Below are positions 8,606 through 18,503 of a DNA stretch of 64,000 nucleotides, in pieces. The notes below the pieces were generated by a model. That model had not been told where the DNA came from and did no database searches. It was given only the letters and a program-made list of their open reading frames with translations. A program made the translations under genes and the position numbers. Origin of the DNA: Schlesneria sp. (GTDB taxonomy: Bacteria; Planctomycetota; Planctomycetia; Planctomycetales; Planctomycetaceae); NCBI GenBank assembly GCA_028291515.1, contig JAQGHU010000042.1, positions 22,030-86,029 on the forward strand. Reading direction: 5' to 3'. Numbering within the stretch: position 1 is the stretch's first letter; each line of letters starts with the position of its first letter.

Positions 8606-9139
8606 TCATCGTGTCGTCAACAGCGGAATATCAACTGACCTGTCGACTTTGATTGGCGGAAGACATCCACTTTCTGAGTAGACGGTAAAATTTGACGGCC
8701 ATTGATCGGGCACGCTCAGATCTTCCAATTTGAATGTGCGCATTCCGCGAAAAACTGGTGGTTCAACAAAGCGTGCACCACCGCTCGAGATGCGCCACTG
8801 CTCAAGATGCCGCATTCCATCTGCGTCAGCAATTCCAAAGGACAATGCTATTGTCTCGCAATCGGGCTCTGGCAGGCTGTAGAGACCATCAGCGGAACCA
8901 CAATTCAGATTCCAGATCCCGCCGCGAAATCCGAGTCGCCTCAAGATGGCTTCGGCTTCAACACGAGACATATCGCGCTCAAGCAACTCTGATGCGAGGA
9001 CCGCTTGACTCGGTTCAGAATCGCTGACATTCGATGTCGGTATCTTGAGGCTGGCGTCGACTGGATCCACCAATGCCGCTGCGCCAAGCAGACAAACCAC
9101 TACCGCAAAAGATGCCGATTGTCGTCGAGAAGTGCCCAT
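8606..9139 (-). CDS. small exported protein, unknown function
   Basis: 177 aa from the ATG at 9139 (GCGAGGAATC precedes it); the frame is open further to 9250 but lacks a better site. The N-terminus MGTSRRQSASFAVVVCLLGAA with ..ALVDPVDA forms a signal peptide. The mature part has two regular stretches, EAEAILRRLGFRGGIWNLNC and CETIALSFGIADADGMRHLE, which look like a small alpha/beta fold. I do not recognise the family. Next to the tRNA gene, convergent with it. Confidence 0.6.
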   Translation of the reverse strand: MGTSRRQSASFAVVVCLLGAAALVDPVDASLKIPTSNVSDSEPSQAVLASELLERDMSRVEAEAILRRLGFRGGIWNLNCGSADGLYSLPEPDCETIALSFGIADADGMRHLEQWRISSGGARFVEPPVFRGMRTFKLEDLSVPDQWPSNFTVYSESGCLPPIKVDRSVDIPLLTTR

Positions 9140-9507
9140 GATTCCTCGCGAATGTCGTATGCGATGCAGATCTACCAGCCAAACCGGTACCCCAGTAAGA
9201 TCGGAACACGTCCGGCGCGGGTCGCAATCCAGTTTCGACCTGAACGGCAAATCCGTTCAGGGGCGGCGGAAGTAAAGTTCTACAGGTTCACGGCTGTTTG
9301 CGCCGATCTAGTGATTATCTACAGCTAGATCCCATAGGACGGGACCGGCAATTGCTGCCGGAGTGTGTTGTCTCCCCAACGGCAATCGTGTTTGTGGTGA
9401 CGAATAGGTACGGAAGCCTGCGTGGACCTCGGTTTGAGCCTGAATACCGAGGGATGGCCGGTTCTATTCCGTGCCCATTTCCCTTTCTTCATTTCCAAGG
9501 CAACATT
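9140..9507. other. non-coding stretch between divergent small exported proteins
   Basis: About 370 bp separate the divergent starts at 9139 (-) and 9508 (+). No RNA gene, palindrome or additional frame with a ribosome site was found. It presumably holds both promoters. Confidence 0.4.
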
Positions 9508-10146
9508 GTGACGCGAATTTGGATGCTTTTCGCGTGCCTGCTGATCGGTGGCTGGGGGTGTTCGTCTCGGCATTCCTCGTCCGGTCCTTCCAATGTTGTG
9601 GGATTTCAGCTGCCGACTCACCAGTCTCGATTGATTCGTAAGGGCCATACGTACGAGTACGGTCGCAGATCAATGGAAGACCGCCTGCAAAAACTGCTGG
9701 GTGGCGCCCGATTCACGTATGTCGTCGATCAAGACGGCGTGCTGACTCAGTATGAAAGCAAAGCGGCGAAACTGGTGCTGCAATTGACGGGAACTCGCAC
9801 GGGAATCGAGCGAGCCACGTTACGACTGCACCGTCCCGCAGGTTTAACTGCGAAACAAAAAGAAGCTCGCGAGCGAGAACTCAAGATCATCTGCCAGACT
9901 CTGCAACTGGGCGATGACGGCACGAAATGGGTTTCGGACGCCGCGTGCGTCGATGTCGCCGCCGCGATCAAGCAGGCGACTGAGGTGCATGAGTTTGGTA
10001 AGACGACCTATGCATTGAAGGCTTTCAAAAACGCCGACGCGGAGATTGATAACGAGCCGACCAATCCACGGCTGTGGATCTGCATCGGGCCGCATATCGA
10101 ATTCGAGGTGGCTGAACAGGAAGTCACTGAGACGGCGGTGCGGTAA
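9508..10146 (+). CDS. putative lipoprotein, unknown function
   Basis: 212 aa from a GTG at 9508 preceded by AAGG at 7-nt spacing; the frame is open upstream to 9298 without a site. The N-terminus MTRIWMLFACLLIGGWGCSS is a secretion signal with a cysteine after a glycine-rich stretch, a weak lipobox. The mature region has a charged helix (LTAKQKEARERELKIICQTL) and no motif I recognise. Probably membrane-anchored. Function unknown. Confidence 0.6.
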   Translation: MTRIWMLFACLLIGGWGCSSRHSSSGPSNVVGFQLPTHQSRLIRKGHTYEYGRRSMEDRLQKLLGGARFTYVVDQDGVLTQYESKAAKLVLQLTGTRTGIERATLRLHRPAGLTAKQKEARERELKIICQTLQLGDDGTKWVSDAACVDVAAAIKQATEVHEFGKTTYALKAFKNADAEIDNEPTNPRLWICIGPHIEFEVAEQEVTETAVR

Positions 10147-10195
10147 ACACGACAGGTTTACTCACGCAGCATGGCTCGCCTAAGAAAGAGGAAAC

Positions 10196-10212
10196 GGCAC
10201 ACGGAGTGTGCC
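10196..10212. repeat. REP-like hairpin GGCACAC-GGA-GTGTGCC
   Basis: Perfect 7-bp stem with a 3-nt loop, followed by TTCTACTTT. It sits in the 170-bp gap between the convergent ends of the lipoprotein gene and the ABC exporter and may act as a bidirectional terminator; this hairpin type recurs between genes in planctomycete genomes as far as I recall. Confidence 0.55.
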
Positions 10213-10317
10213 TTCTACTTTGGGCTAGTGCGTGTAGCACTTACGTGTCGCGTTGAAGCATGGGTTAGACTAAGCGGTTTTCTGCTCGCGGGACGCCACA
10301 GATAGGTGGGATGCGCT

Positions 10318-12183
10318 CTAACTCGCGGCGACCGGACTTGAATGATTGCCGGATTCGGCGCTCTCCACTAGGTCTGCGAATAGGCCGCCTTGGGCGACCA
10401 GCTCATCGTACGTTCCAGATTCGGCGACGGCTCCTTCTTCGATCAGCAGGATGCGATCGGTGGTCAGCAGCGTGGAGAGGCGATGGGCGACCAGGATCAT
10501 GGTCCGGTTGGCCTGCAGTTCGATCAGCGCTTCCGTGATCGCTCGTTCACTGATCGTATCAAGGGCCGAGGTGGCTTCGTCGAAGATCAAGATCGGCGGG
10601 TTCTTTAGGAAGATCCGTGCGAGTGCCAAGCGTTGCTTCTGCCCCCCGGAGAGGTTGTGGCCTCGTTCAGCGACCATGGCTTGATAGCCACCGGCCATCT
10701 GTTCGATTTCTTCAGATAAGCAAGCCCGTTCCGCTGCGCGGCGAATGTCTTGTTCGGTGGCTTCAGGACATTCGTAGGCGATGTTTTCGGCGATCGTTCC
10801 CGAGAATACGAACGGCGATTGTCCGACATAGCCGATCAGCTTCGCGATGTCGGCGCGAGAGACTGAGTCCAGCGGGACATCGCCCAGCAAGACGCTTCCT
10901 TCTTCGGCATGGACCAGTCGCAATAAGGCTCGTAGCAGGGTCGTTTTGCCGCATCCAGAGCGGCCCGCGATGCCGATTGTTTCACCGCGTTTGATCGAGA
11001 GCGTCAGCCCGTCGAGAGCCGTCTTGTAGCTGCCGTCGGATCGCAGATAATTGACTCGCAGGTCTTCGATGCGAATGGCATCTTCGGCGTTGAGTTCGGG
11101 CGTGCGAGGATCTTTCGTCAAGTAGGATCGATCCGGCAGTTCGGCCATCATCTTCATCAGTTCGCCGACCAGCAGGCTGCTTTCGTGGCCTTCGTCGATG
11201 ACGCGATGCACTTCGTTGACGGGAGCCATCACGCTGAGGAACAGCATGGAATAGGTCAGGATATCGCCGAAACTGATTCGACCCATTGCTGCCAGGTAGA
11301 CGGACAGCCCCAGCACGAGAATATGAAATACCCCTTCGCTGATCGCTTTGCTCGACCCGAACAACGACATCACGAAATGATGATGAATTTCTTTGCTGCG
11401 CAGGGTTTCGGCCGCCTTGGTGACTCGTCGGATTTCGCGTTCATGAGTATTCGCGGCGCGTATGTCGTCGATACCACTGAGTTGCTCGACGACGGTGCCG
11501 TCCATGTCTTCCTGGCAGCGGAACAGTTCCAGTCGCACCCCTTTTTGCGACGCCAACTGTCGGATTGTGATGAATAGCGAAATGGGAATAATCCCCGCCA
11601 TCGCCAGTCCGAGCCAAGGCTGCTGAGCGGCCACCGTAGCCAAGGCGAGGCCGCCGCTGAAGATGGCGGGTAGAAAGTCGAGGAAGCCGACTCGCAGGAA
11701 GCGGACACTACCGCCGACGCTGCGCTGCATGCGGCCGTGGATGGCCCCAACCTTGTCTTGTGATGTCGTGACCAGGTCTGCCATCAGCAGGTGCGAGACG
11801 ACATCGATGAACAGATGCTGTTGCAGCCTCGTGCAGGTCTGTTCGACGAGATAACGTCGTCCGATCTGCAGAGCTTCGCGCAGGACGTAGGCCAGTCCAA
11901 TCAAGCCGAGATACCAACCGGTCATTGTCGCGATGTGGCTAAGATCAGGGGCCGCAGCCCCACTGCCATGTGGCGAGGCATCCTTCACGACGTTGACCAT
12001 GCGTCCCATCAGGACGGGGATGATCGTATTGGAGGCCCCGCCGACGAACATCAGCAGCACTGCCGCAACCAATGGCCAGCGTTGGCCCTTTGGCAACAGA
12101 TTCCAGACCTGCCCCATGCGGCGGCAGATCACGGCCAATTCGCTCCAGAACGACTCTGGCTCTTCTGCGGTGGTGCTGTTCAT
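10318..12183 (-). CDS. ABC exporter, fused permease-ATPase (NdvA/MsbA-like)
   Basis: 621 aa half-transporter; the working unit would be a homodimer in the inner membrane. The N-terminal six-helix membrane domain (about residues 35-330; LVAAVLLMFVGGASNTIIPV, MTGWYLGLIGLAYVLREAL) is followed by the nucleotide-binding domain with Walker A GRSGCGKTT (near 415), signature LSGGQKQRLALAR (near 516), Walker B ILIFDEATSALD and the H-loop in LVAHRLST. It starts 23 bp after the glucan synthase-like gene on the same strand, with AGGG upstream of the ATG. In rhizobia and brucellae the cyclic beta-1,2-glucan synthase gene is paired with a dedicated exporter of this class (NdvA/ChvA/Cgt), so export of the neighbouring enzyme's glucan is the best inference. 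A lipid exporter cannot be excluded. Confidence 0.88.
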   Translation of the reverse strand: MNSTTAEEPESFWSELAVICRRMGQVWNLLPKGQRWPLVAAVLLMFVGGASNTIIPVLMGRMVNVVKDASPHGSGAAAPDLSHIATMTGWYLGLIGLAYVLREALQIGRRYLVEQTCTRLQQHLFIDVVSHLLMADLVTTSQDKVGAIHGRMQRSVGGSVRFLRVGFLDFLPAIFSGGLALATVAAQQPWLGLAMAGIIPISLFITIRQLASQKGVRLELFRCQEDMDGTVVEQLSGIDDIRAANTHEREIRRVTKAAETLRSKEIHHHFVMSLFGSSKAISEGVFHILVLGLSVYLAAMGRISFGDILTYSMLFLSVMAPVNEVHRVIDEGHESSLLVGELMKMMAELPDRSYLTKDPRTPELNAEDAIRIEDLRVNYLRSDGSYKTALDGLTLSIKRGETIGIAGRSGCGKTTLLRALLRLVHAEEGSVLLGDVPLDSVSRADIAKLIGYVGQSPFVFSGTIAENIAYECPEATEQDIRRAAERACLSEEIEQMAGGYQAMVAERGHNLSGGQKQRLALARIFLKNPPILIFDEATSALDTISERAITEALIELQANRTMILVAHRLSTLLTTDRILLIEEGAVAESGTYDELVAQGGLFADLVESAESGNHSSPVAAS

Positions 12184-12206
12184 ACATCAAGCCCTGTTAC
12201 GTGAAT

Positions 12207-15200
12207 TCATTCGGCAGCATTGCGTTGAACGTCGTCGGAGGAGATCGCCGAACGCATCGCTAGACCTTCGGCCATGGCTGGCATTGTCTCGGGATTCAAT
12301 GCGGGGGCGAGCGGTTCTTGCGTCTGATCGCTGTTGTGCTCAGCAGGCGCTGTCTCGGTCGGAGCAGCGACAGGTTCGACCGCCGGTGCCTCGGCCACGA
12401 GGGGTTCGGCGGGGACTTCGTCCGGAATGCGTTCTTCCAGAATCAGTTCCACAGCATGCACAGCCGGGTGAGATCGGAAGCGGTGAACCATGCAATTGTC
12501 ACGCAGACAATTGGCCAGCGCCGCCATCGTCATGCCCTGGTGATGCGCCATGTAACACGGGACGACACTGAACTTTTGTCCATCGCGCTGGCGTCGCGGA
12601 GTGTAGTCGACCGCGTCAACAAATCCCCAGCGGCCCAATGCTCCGATCTCGGCAAGTTCCTGCAGGTTCTTGGCCGCTTCACTCGCATCAACTCCCAATG
12701 CGAGAGCGGACGCGTAGGGGGCAATAACAAGGTCGCGATCGAGTCCCGCCTGGGCTCCTAATGAGGGAATGCCAAACGCTTGATAGCCGAAGTCGCCGCT
12801 GTCATTGAATTCAGCGAACGACGACTCCGAGATTCCCCACGGGACACCGTGCTCACGACCGTATTCGATTTGGCGTTTCACGGCTGCGCGGCACGTTCCA
12901 TCGAGCAACGAATTTTCAACAGTCGGGATGAATAGCGTTGGCATCAGGTATTCGAACATGCTGCCGCTCCACGATCGCAGGCAGGGCTGATCGCCGACCT
13001 TCGTCATGCGACGGCCCAGTTGGAACCAATGGTGGTGATCGACGTTCCCCTTCGCGATTGCGACGTAACTCGCCAGCCGCGCTTCCGAAGCGAGCAAATC
13101 GTAGTGGGCGGCGTCCAACTTCTGCGTTTCGAAATTCAGGCCAATGTGGAACAGTTTCCGTTTGGGATCGAACAGGAAACGAAACTCCATCGCCTGAGCC
13201 ATCCGTCCGCAACGCTTGGAGATTTGCTGCAACTGATCGCGTAACGGCCCCCGCTTTCGCGCGGCCAAGTCCTTGAATCCCTGTTGCACCGTCAACAGAC
13301 ATACGAGCAGGTTGCCGCTGTCGACCGTCGACACATAGCGCGGGGTCAACGGCTGCAAGGTTTGAGTGTCGTACCAGTTGAAGTGGTGGCCGCGGTGTTG
13401 AGGCAACTTTTCCCAGGTGTCGAGATTCGACGTCACCAGTTCGGCGAGTGGCTGTAGGCCGATCAGTCCCAGATCATGTGCAGCCAGTGCCGAGACGAGA
13501 AACAACCCTTCGTTTGTCGGTGAGATTCGATGAGCCACTTTGATCTCAGTCGTGTCCTGGATGTTATCAGGCGGCAGATAGTGATCTTCGGGACCGACAT
13601 ACGTATGAAAATACGCCCACGTTTTTCGAGCCACTTCCCACAACCATTGTCGTTGATCGGCAGACAAGCTTGTATCCTTCCTACGAGTCGGTTGACTGAT
13701 CCAATGGGCCATGAGTGGCGAGATAAACCAGAGTACGAGCAGCGGAATCGCTGGCAGCAACGCCGCAGACTTCAGGCCACTCTTAATCGCGATGAGAGCC
13801 ATTCCAATCGCGAACAGCGGTGGAAACCACATCTCTGCGAAGATGGCCCAATTGCGGCTGCTGAGTCGATTTTCGGCGGCAGCGGCAGTTTCCCATTCGA
13901 GCAGTTGACGACGTGTCACCAGCATCCGCACGAGCGCTCGTACGGTTGCGTCGGTGAACATTTGGGCACGATGCGGCAGCATCGCAATCGAAACCACCGT
14001 TTGAACAAATATCTTTCCGACCTGATCCCGCAGATTGCGCCATCGTTCGGACCATGTCGTGCCGTGGCGGCGTTGGCCCAAGACACGAGCCGAATCCCAA
14101 AAGAGGGGCAGGGCGGGAACAAGCAAGGCAAACACAGTCCACGCGACAGGAGATCCCGGCAGCACCGTCCATCCAGCAACCAGCAGGATCAACAGGGCCG
14201 TTGGCACCAGACTGCGCCGCATGTTGTCCAGGACTTTCCATCGCGACATGAGTGACAATGGATTCGATCGTCGTCCTGATGCGGTGGGAACATTTGGTAA
14301 CAGCCATGGCAACAGTTGCCAGTCGCCGCGCGTCCAGCGGTGCTGTCGACGCGCGTCGGCGTCATAGCGGGCAGGGAACCCATCGACGAGTTCAACATCC
14401 GTCACTAATCCAGCTCGAGCGTGACAGCCTTCGATCAGGTCGTGGCTGAGGACATAGTTGGCGGGAAATGCTTGATCCAATGTCGCCTGGAAAGCAGCAA
14501 CATCGTAGATCCCCTTGCCGATGAAACTCCCCTCTTGAAACAAATCCTGGTAGACATCGGAAGCTCCGGTGACGTAGGGATTCAAGCCTGCACCGCAGAC
14601 GTTCATCCAGGAATAGGGTGACCGATGCGCCGCGGCCAAGCTGATGCGAATCCGTGGCTGCAGCATGGCATAGCCCGCGGTAACACAATGTCCCGACTCG
14701 GTTTTTGCCAGTAGAGGCCGATTCAGCGGATGCGACAACGTTCCCACCAGACGACGAGCGGCTTGATGTGGCAGGATCGTGTCGGAATCGAGCGTGATCA
14801 CGTACTTAGTTTTTGATAACCGTTGCGCGACTTCAGTCGTCACCTGTAGATAGGATGTCTTCGCATCGCCTAACAGGAAACGATTGAATTCAATCAGCTT
14901 TCCACGTTTTCGCTCCCACCCCATCCACACTCCATCGGCGTCATTTAATTGGCGCGCGCGTTGGAGCAGGAAGAAGCGATCATTAGAGACGCCCGGTTCG
15001 CTGTTGATGAGTGCATATCTTTCATTGAGTCGGCGAATGCTGTTCATCGCGGCAGCCAGCAGGTCGTCATCCTCAGGCATACGAGCTTCGGAGGCATCAC
15101 CGAAATCCGTCAGCAATGCGAACGTCAAATTTCGTTCGGGATTCGCCAGAAAGTGCGATTCCAGCGTTTCCACCATTCCAGTGATCTGCTGCTCGTTCAG

Positions 15201-16457
15201 CAACATTGTGGGGATCACGACGATAGTTTCACTACCGGTCGGAATCCCCGTTCGCAATTCCATCTTCGGCAGCGTGTGCATTGGCAGGCTGCGTGTGACC
15301 CAATAGTTCACAATCCCCATCGCCAGTTCGCTGGCGGGGATCAGGGCGAGCAATGCGGCCAGAATGCACATGAATGGAGAGCCACCGGCAGCGGCGGCGA
15401 TGGCAATGGCGACACCCACTCCGATGGCTGTCAGCGCAGCGATGCTACCGAGATAAACCGTAGCTCCCCGCTTCAGCACCGCTCGGCTTAGAGCCTCGCG
15501 GTATTTAGGGGAGTATCCGATCGCTTTCTCAAGTTGTAGTCGACCGCAATCGATCAGGTAGTAGCCGATATGGGCCTGACGCCCATCGTTGGCCGCACGA
15601 CCTTTTTCGGCGAGTTCGACCACGCGGCGAGCCACCTCGGCCTCGGGTTCGCCAGTCCGTCGCGAGAGTTGCTGGATTTCACACCGATAGCGTTCCTTTG
15701 TCTCCAAATCCATCTGGCCGTAGATTCGATCTGGCTCCTCTTTCAGAATGGCTTCGACCAAGCTGACCTTCTCAAACATCTCCGACCAATTCATCGTGGT
15801 CAGCGTCCGCAGGCTGGGCAGAAGAATGTCGAGGGCCACTGCGGCGTTCACAGGTGAGGGGAGATCGCCATTCGAAGTCGAATCTGTGCGGTGCGGAACC
15901 GTGAACTCGACCACCAACCGCCGTAACTCTTCGACCATCGCGATGCACAACATGGCTGGCAAAGCCCAGATCTCGGCAATCGTGAGCGGCGAGACGGTTT
16001 GATACGACTTGAGAAACTGTGCAAGTCGCCCTTCGTCGGTGAGATCGACGAGTTGGCGATGCATGGTCGTGGCGACCGCGTAAGCTCGCGGGACGCTGTT
16101 TCGCACGTAGGGAAGATCAGCAACAAATGTTTTGGGAAGCTGTTCTCGAACTTGGCGAACCAAAGTCAGCACGGTGCCGGCCCGTTCCGAGAGCCACATC
16201 TCACGTAACGATGCGGCGGCATGATCGTCACCGGTCCATTTTGAGGCGGCAATCTCCAGGGCACGACAATCCGCGTCGCACCGCTTTAGGAGGAGATTCG
16301 CGTCGCCTTTCATCTTCGGGGCGATCACATCTTGTTCGGCAAGTTGCATCGCCGCCTGGGAAATCTGGTCACTGCCCGCCCACTGCCTGCTTTTGGATAC
16401 GTGGTCCTCAGATGTCAATTCATCAATACGAAGCGATGGTGAAGCTTGGACAGCCAT
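12207..16457 (-). CDS. cyclic beta-glucan synthase-like protein (GT84 plus glucoamylase-like domain)
   Basis: 1416 aa membrane enzyme resembling the first half of NdvB/ChvB. An N-terminal helical domain (1-330) leads to membrane helices (about 335-400), a GT84 glycosyltransferase core (about 410-730; LDSDTILP near 555, TGASDVYQDLF, RQHRWTRGDWQLLPWL near 710), further membrane helices (about 745-950) and a glucoamylase-like GH189-type cyclisation domain (about 990-1340; GSMFEYLMPTLFIP, WGISESSFAEFN, YMAHHQGMTMAAL near 1302). Full NdvB proteins are about 2800 aa and continue into a GH94 phosphorylase domain; here that part is absent and replaced by a Pro/Ala/Glu-rich tail. The start has GAGGAG at ideal spacing. 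Upstream neighbour of a coupled ABC exporter. Product probably a beta-glucan; cyclic form unproven. Confidence 0.85.
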   Translation of the reverse strand: MAVQASPSLRIDELTSEDHVSKSRQWAGSDQISQAAMQLAEQDVIAPKMKGDANLLLKRCDADCRALEIAASKWTGDDHAAASLREMWLSERAGTVLTLVRQVREQLPKTFVADLPYVRNSVPRAYAVATTMHRQLVDLTDEGRLAQFLKSYQTVSPLTIAEIWALPAMLCIAMVEELRRLVVEFTVPHRTDSTSNGDLPSPVNAAVALDILLPSLRTLTTMNWSEMFEKVSLVEAILKEEPDRIYGQMDLETKERYRCEIQQLSRRTGEPEAEVARRVVELAEKGRAANDGRQAHIGYYLIDCGRLQLEKAIGYSPKYREALSRAVLKRGATVYLGSIAALTAIGVGVAIAIAAAAGGSPFMCILAALLALIPASELAMGIVNYWVTRSLPMHTLPKMELRTGIPTGSETIVVIPTMLLNEQQITGMVETLESHFLANPERNLTFALLTDFGDASEARMPEDDDLLAAAMNSIRRLNERYALINSEPGVSNDRFFLLQRARQLNDADGVWMGWERKRGKLIEFNRFLLGDAKTSYLQVTTEVAQRLSKTKYVITLDSDTILPHQAARRLVGTLSHPLNRPLLAKTESGHCVTAGYAMLQPRIRISLAAAHRSPYSWMNVCGAGLNPYVTGASDVYQDLFQEGSFIGKGIYDVAAFQATLDQAFPANYVLSHDLIEGCHARAGLVTDVELVDGFPARYDADARRQHRWTRGDWQLLPWLLPNVPTASGRRSNPLSLMSRWKVLDNMRRSLVPTALLILLVAGWTVLPGSPVAWTVFALLVPALPLFWDSARVLGQRRHGTTWSERWRNLRDQVGKIFVQTVVSIAMLPHRAQMFTDATVRALVRMLVTRRQLLEWETAAAAENRLSSRNWAIFAEMWFPPLFAIGMALIAIKSGLKSAALLPAIPLLVLWFISPLMAHWISQPTRRKDTSLSADQRQWLWEVARKTWAYFHTYVGPEDHYLPPDNIQDTTEIKVAHRISPTNEGLFLVSALAAHDLGLIGLQPLAELVTSNLDTWEKLPQHRGHHFNWYDTQTLQPLTPRYVSTVDSGNLLVCLLTVQQGFKDLAARKRGPLRDQLQQISKRCGRMAQAMEFRFLFDPKRKLFHIGLNFETQKLDAAHYDLLASEARLASYVAIAKGNVDHHHWFQLGRRMTKVGDQPCLRSWSGSMFEYLMPTLFIPTVENSLLDGTCRAAVKRQIEYGREHGVPWGISESSFAEFNDSGDFGYQAFGIPSLGAQAGLDRDLVIAPYASALALGVDASEAAKNLQELAEIGALGRWGFVDAVDYTPRRQRDGQKFSVVPCYMAHHQGMTMAALANCLRDNCMVHRFRSHPAVHAVELILEERIPDEVPAEPLVAEAPAVEPVAAPTETAPAEHNSDQTQEPLAPALNPETMPAMAEGLAMRSAISSDDVQRNAAE

Positions 16458-17213
16458 TTCAACTCCTCAATCAAGACCCTCGTGTCTTCGCGTTGAACAA
16501 AAATGAACAACTTGAGGTGGATGCTTTCGCATGGCCTGATTTCAGGCGGCATCCACACTGACACGTTTTAGTAATGCCGTCGCAAACTCAATGCCGGAGA
16601 TGGATCGCGATATGTGGCCAAGCAGGGTTCGGCTCTGGAATTCTTCAGGCCAATGCGCTGTTACTCTCGCGGAATGCCATCGTCTTCGTCTTTGAAAGGG
16701 CGGGGCTCCGCCGAGCCTCAGCACTCGTGCAAACGCGACCGACGACGGGTGATCAAGTTGACCCTACCATGTAGGTATTGGTGGATATCCGAAGGTGAGT
16801 GACTTGTCGGCTGGACGCTCACATCACAAATCTCAATTCAGGTCACCGAGTCCGCATGCGGCGGATCGTTACGCATGATGATTGATAATCGACCAGACCA
16901 ATCACTGCCTTCCGATGGCTGTCCATCTTCTGCTCGAATGAAAAGTTTCAACTCGCTCTCTTTGCTCGCAGTAACTTCGCGGATGTTTATAGTCCGCTTG
17001 TTGCACTCAGAGGCGTTAAAATCAAAGCATGGAGCGATTGCAATCACGATTGCATGAAGTTCAGCAATAACGATGATTCGAGGTATCTTTCGACTAATTC
17101 AGGTCGCAATTGCAAATCGGCCAGCGATACAATCCGGCATGGATTTCGCAAACAAATCCCCAGGCGGAAATTGCCCGTGGGGGTCAAAGTCTTAACAGTG
17201 TGGAATAAATCAC
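16458..17213. other. 756-bp intergenic region between divergent glucan and efflux operons
   Basis: No convincing gene. Near the glucan-synthase start is a nested inverted repeat (16517-16556). Close to the efflux operon the heptamer GATTGCA occurs twice (about 17035 and 17048), with a third related stretch further on, possibly operator-like. Short frames here lack ribosome sites and show no coding character. Confidence 0.5.
16517..16556. repeat. nested inverted repeat upstream of glucan synthase gene
   Basis: Outer arms GTGGATGC (16517-16524) and GCATCCAC (16549-16556) enclose an inner palindrome GCCTGA-TT-TCAGGC (16534-16547). It lies 60 bp before the minus-strand start codon, so it may form a hairpin in the 5' leader or act as a binding site. 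No function assigned. Confidence 0.55.
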
Positions 17214-18470
17214 GTGAGAGATCGGCTGCCAGGCTGGTTCGTATGTGCTGTGGTGCTGTTCGTCGCAGGCTGCTCGCGGCCTCAACAGAAAGCCGGGGCT
17301 CCGCCACCTCCCGCCATTCCGGTCAGTGATCTTGTCGAAAGAGAAGTGACGGACTTCGTCGAATTCACAGGGCGAACCGAAGCGGTGCATGTTGTTGATA
17401 TCCGTGCACGAGTCACCGGCTATCTGGTAAAGATGCCATTCCGCGAGGGGTCGGAAGTCAAACAAGGGGATCTGCTGTTTGAAGTTGATCCACGTCCTTA
17501 TCAGGCCCAACTGGATCAGGCGACAGCGCAGATCAAGCTCTACGAGGCACAACTCAAGTTAGCACAGGTGACGTTGCATCGAGACGAAATCGTTGCCAAG
17601 ACAACTCCCGGTGCGATCACTCAACAGCAGGTCGATCAAGATCAGGCTGCGGTCGATGAGGCCGCTGCCAGAGTGGAGGCATATCAAGCCAACATCGAAG
17701 TTTACAAATTGAATCTGGAATTCACGCAGGTGAAGTCACCGATCGATGGCCATGTCAGCCGCTATTATCTGACGCTTGGCAATCTGGTGAATCAGGATCA
17801 GACGCTACTGACTACCGTCGTCTCGGAAGACCCGATCTATTCTTATTTCGACGTGGATGAGCCAACAGTTCTACGAGTTCGCAAAGCAATTAACGAAGGC
17901 AAGATTGAGCGCTACCAGCAAGGAAAGTTACCCGTTTACATGGGATTGCAGGGCGAAGAGGGCTATCAGCACGAGGGGATGCTGGACTTCGTCAATAACC
18001 AGGTCAATCCCGCGACCGGCAGTATCCTGGTACGCGGTGTCTTTCCCAATCCGATTCCCGAATCAGGCGTAACAAGGATCTTGTCCCCCGGGATGTTCGT
18101 CCGGGTCCGGCTACCGATCGGCAAGCCTCACCCGGCACTGTTGGTGATCGATCGTGCGATCGGATCTGATCAGGGGTTGAAGTACGTCTACGTGGTCAGC
18201 AAGGACAACAAGGTCGAATACCGTCGCGTGAAGACCGGTGCGCTGCAGGACGACGGGTTGCGCGTGATCACCGAAGGACTGAAGCCAAAGGAAGTTATCG
18301 TCGTCGGTGGTTTGCAACAATTGCGGCCGAAGATGGAGATCAAGCCTGACAGCACGCCGATGCCCACAATTGGTAAAGGGAAGGGTCAGTACGGCGACAA
18401 CCCCGACGAGCAGCAGAAAAGCGACAAATCAAAAGACGATGGCAGTGGCAATAAGCCACAGGAAAAGTAG
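17214..18470 (+). CDS. RND efflux periplasmic adaptor (membrane fusion lipoprotein)
   Basis: 418 aa. AcrA/MexA-type adaptor bridging an RND pump and an outer-membrane channel. The N-terminus MRDRLPGWFVCAVVLFVAGC carries a lipobox (VAGC), predicting a lipoprotein in the inner membrane. The lipoyl domain is visible in DFVEFTGRTEAVHVVDIRAR and GDLLFEVDPRPYQ, an alpha-hairpin spans about 95-150, and IDGHVSRYYLTLGNLV completes the lipoyl half. It has a GTG start. It heads an operon with two RND permeases; no outer-membrane factor gene follows, so a channel must be supplied from elsewhere. The tail is Lys/Asp-rich low complexity. Confidence 0.92.
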   Translation: MRDRLPGWFVCAVVLFVAGCSRPQQKAGAPPPPAIPVSDLVEREVTDFVEFTGRTEAVHVVDIRARVTGYLVKMPFREGSEVKQGDLLFEVDPRPYQAQLDQATAQIKLYEAQLKLAQVTLHRDEIVAKTTPGAITQQQVDQDQAAVDEAAARVEAYQANIEVYKLNLEFTQVKSPIDGHVSRYYLTLGNLVNQDQTLLTTVVSEDPIYSYFDVDEPTVLRVRKAINEGKIERYQQGKLPVYMGLQGEEGYQHEGMLDFVNNQVNPATGSILVRGVFPNPIPESGVTRILSPGMFVRVRLPIGKPHPALLVIDRAIGSDQGLKYVYVVSKDNKVEYRRVKTGALQDDGLRVITEGLKPKEVIVVGGLQQLRPKMEIKPDSTPMPTIGKGKGQYGDNPDEQQKSDKSKDDGSGNKPQEK

Positions 18471-18503
18471 CGCCATGTCATTACTCGTCTGGAGTCCGAT
18501 GTC

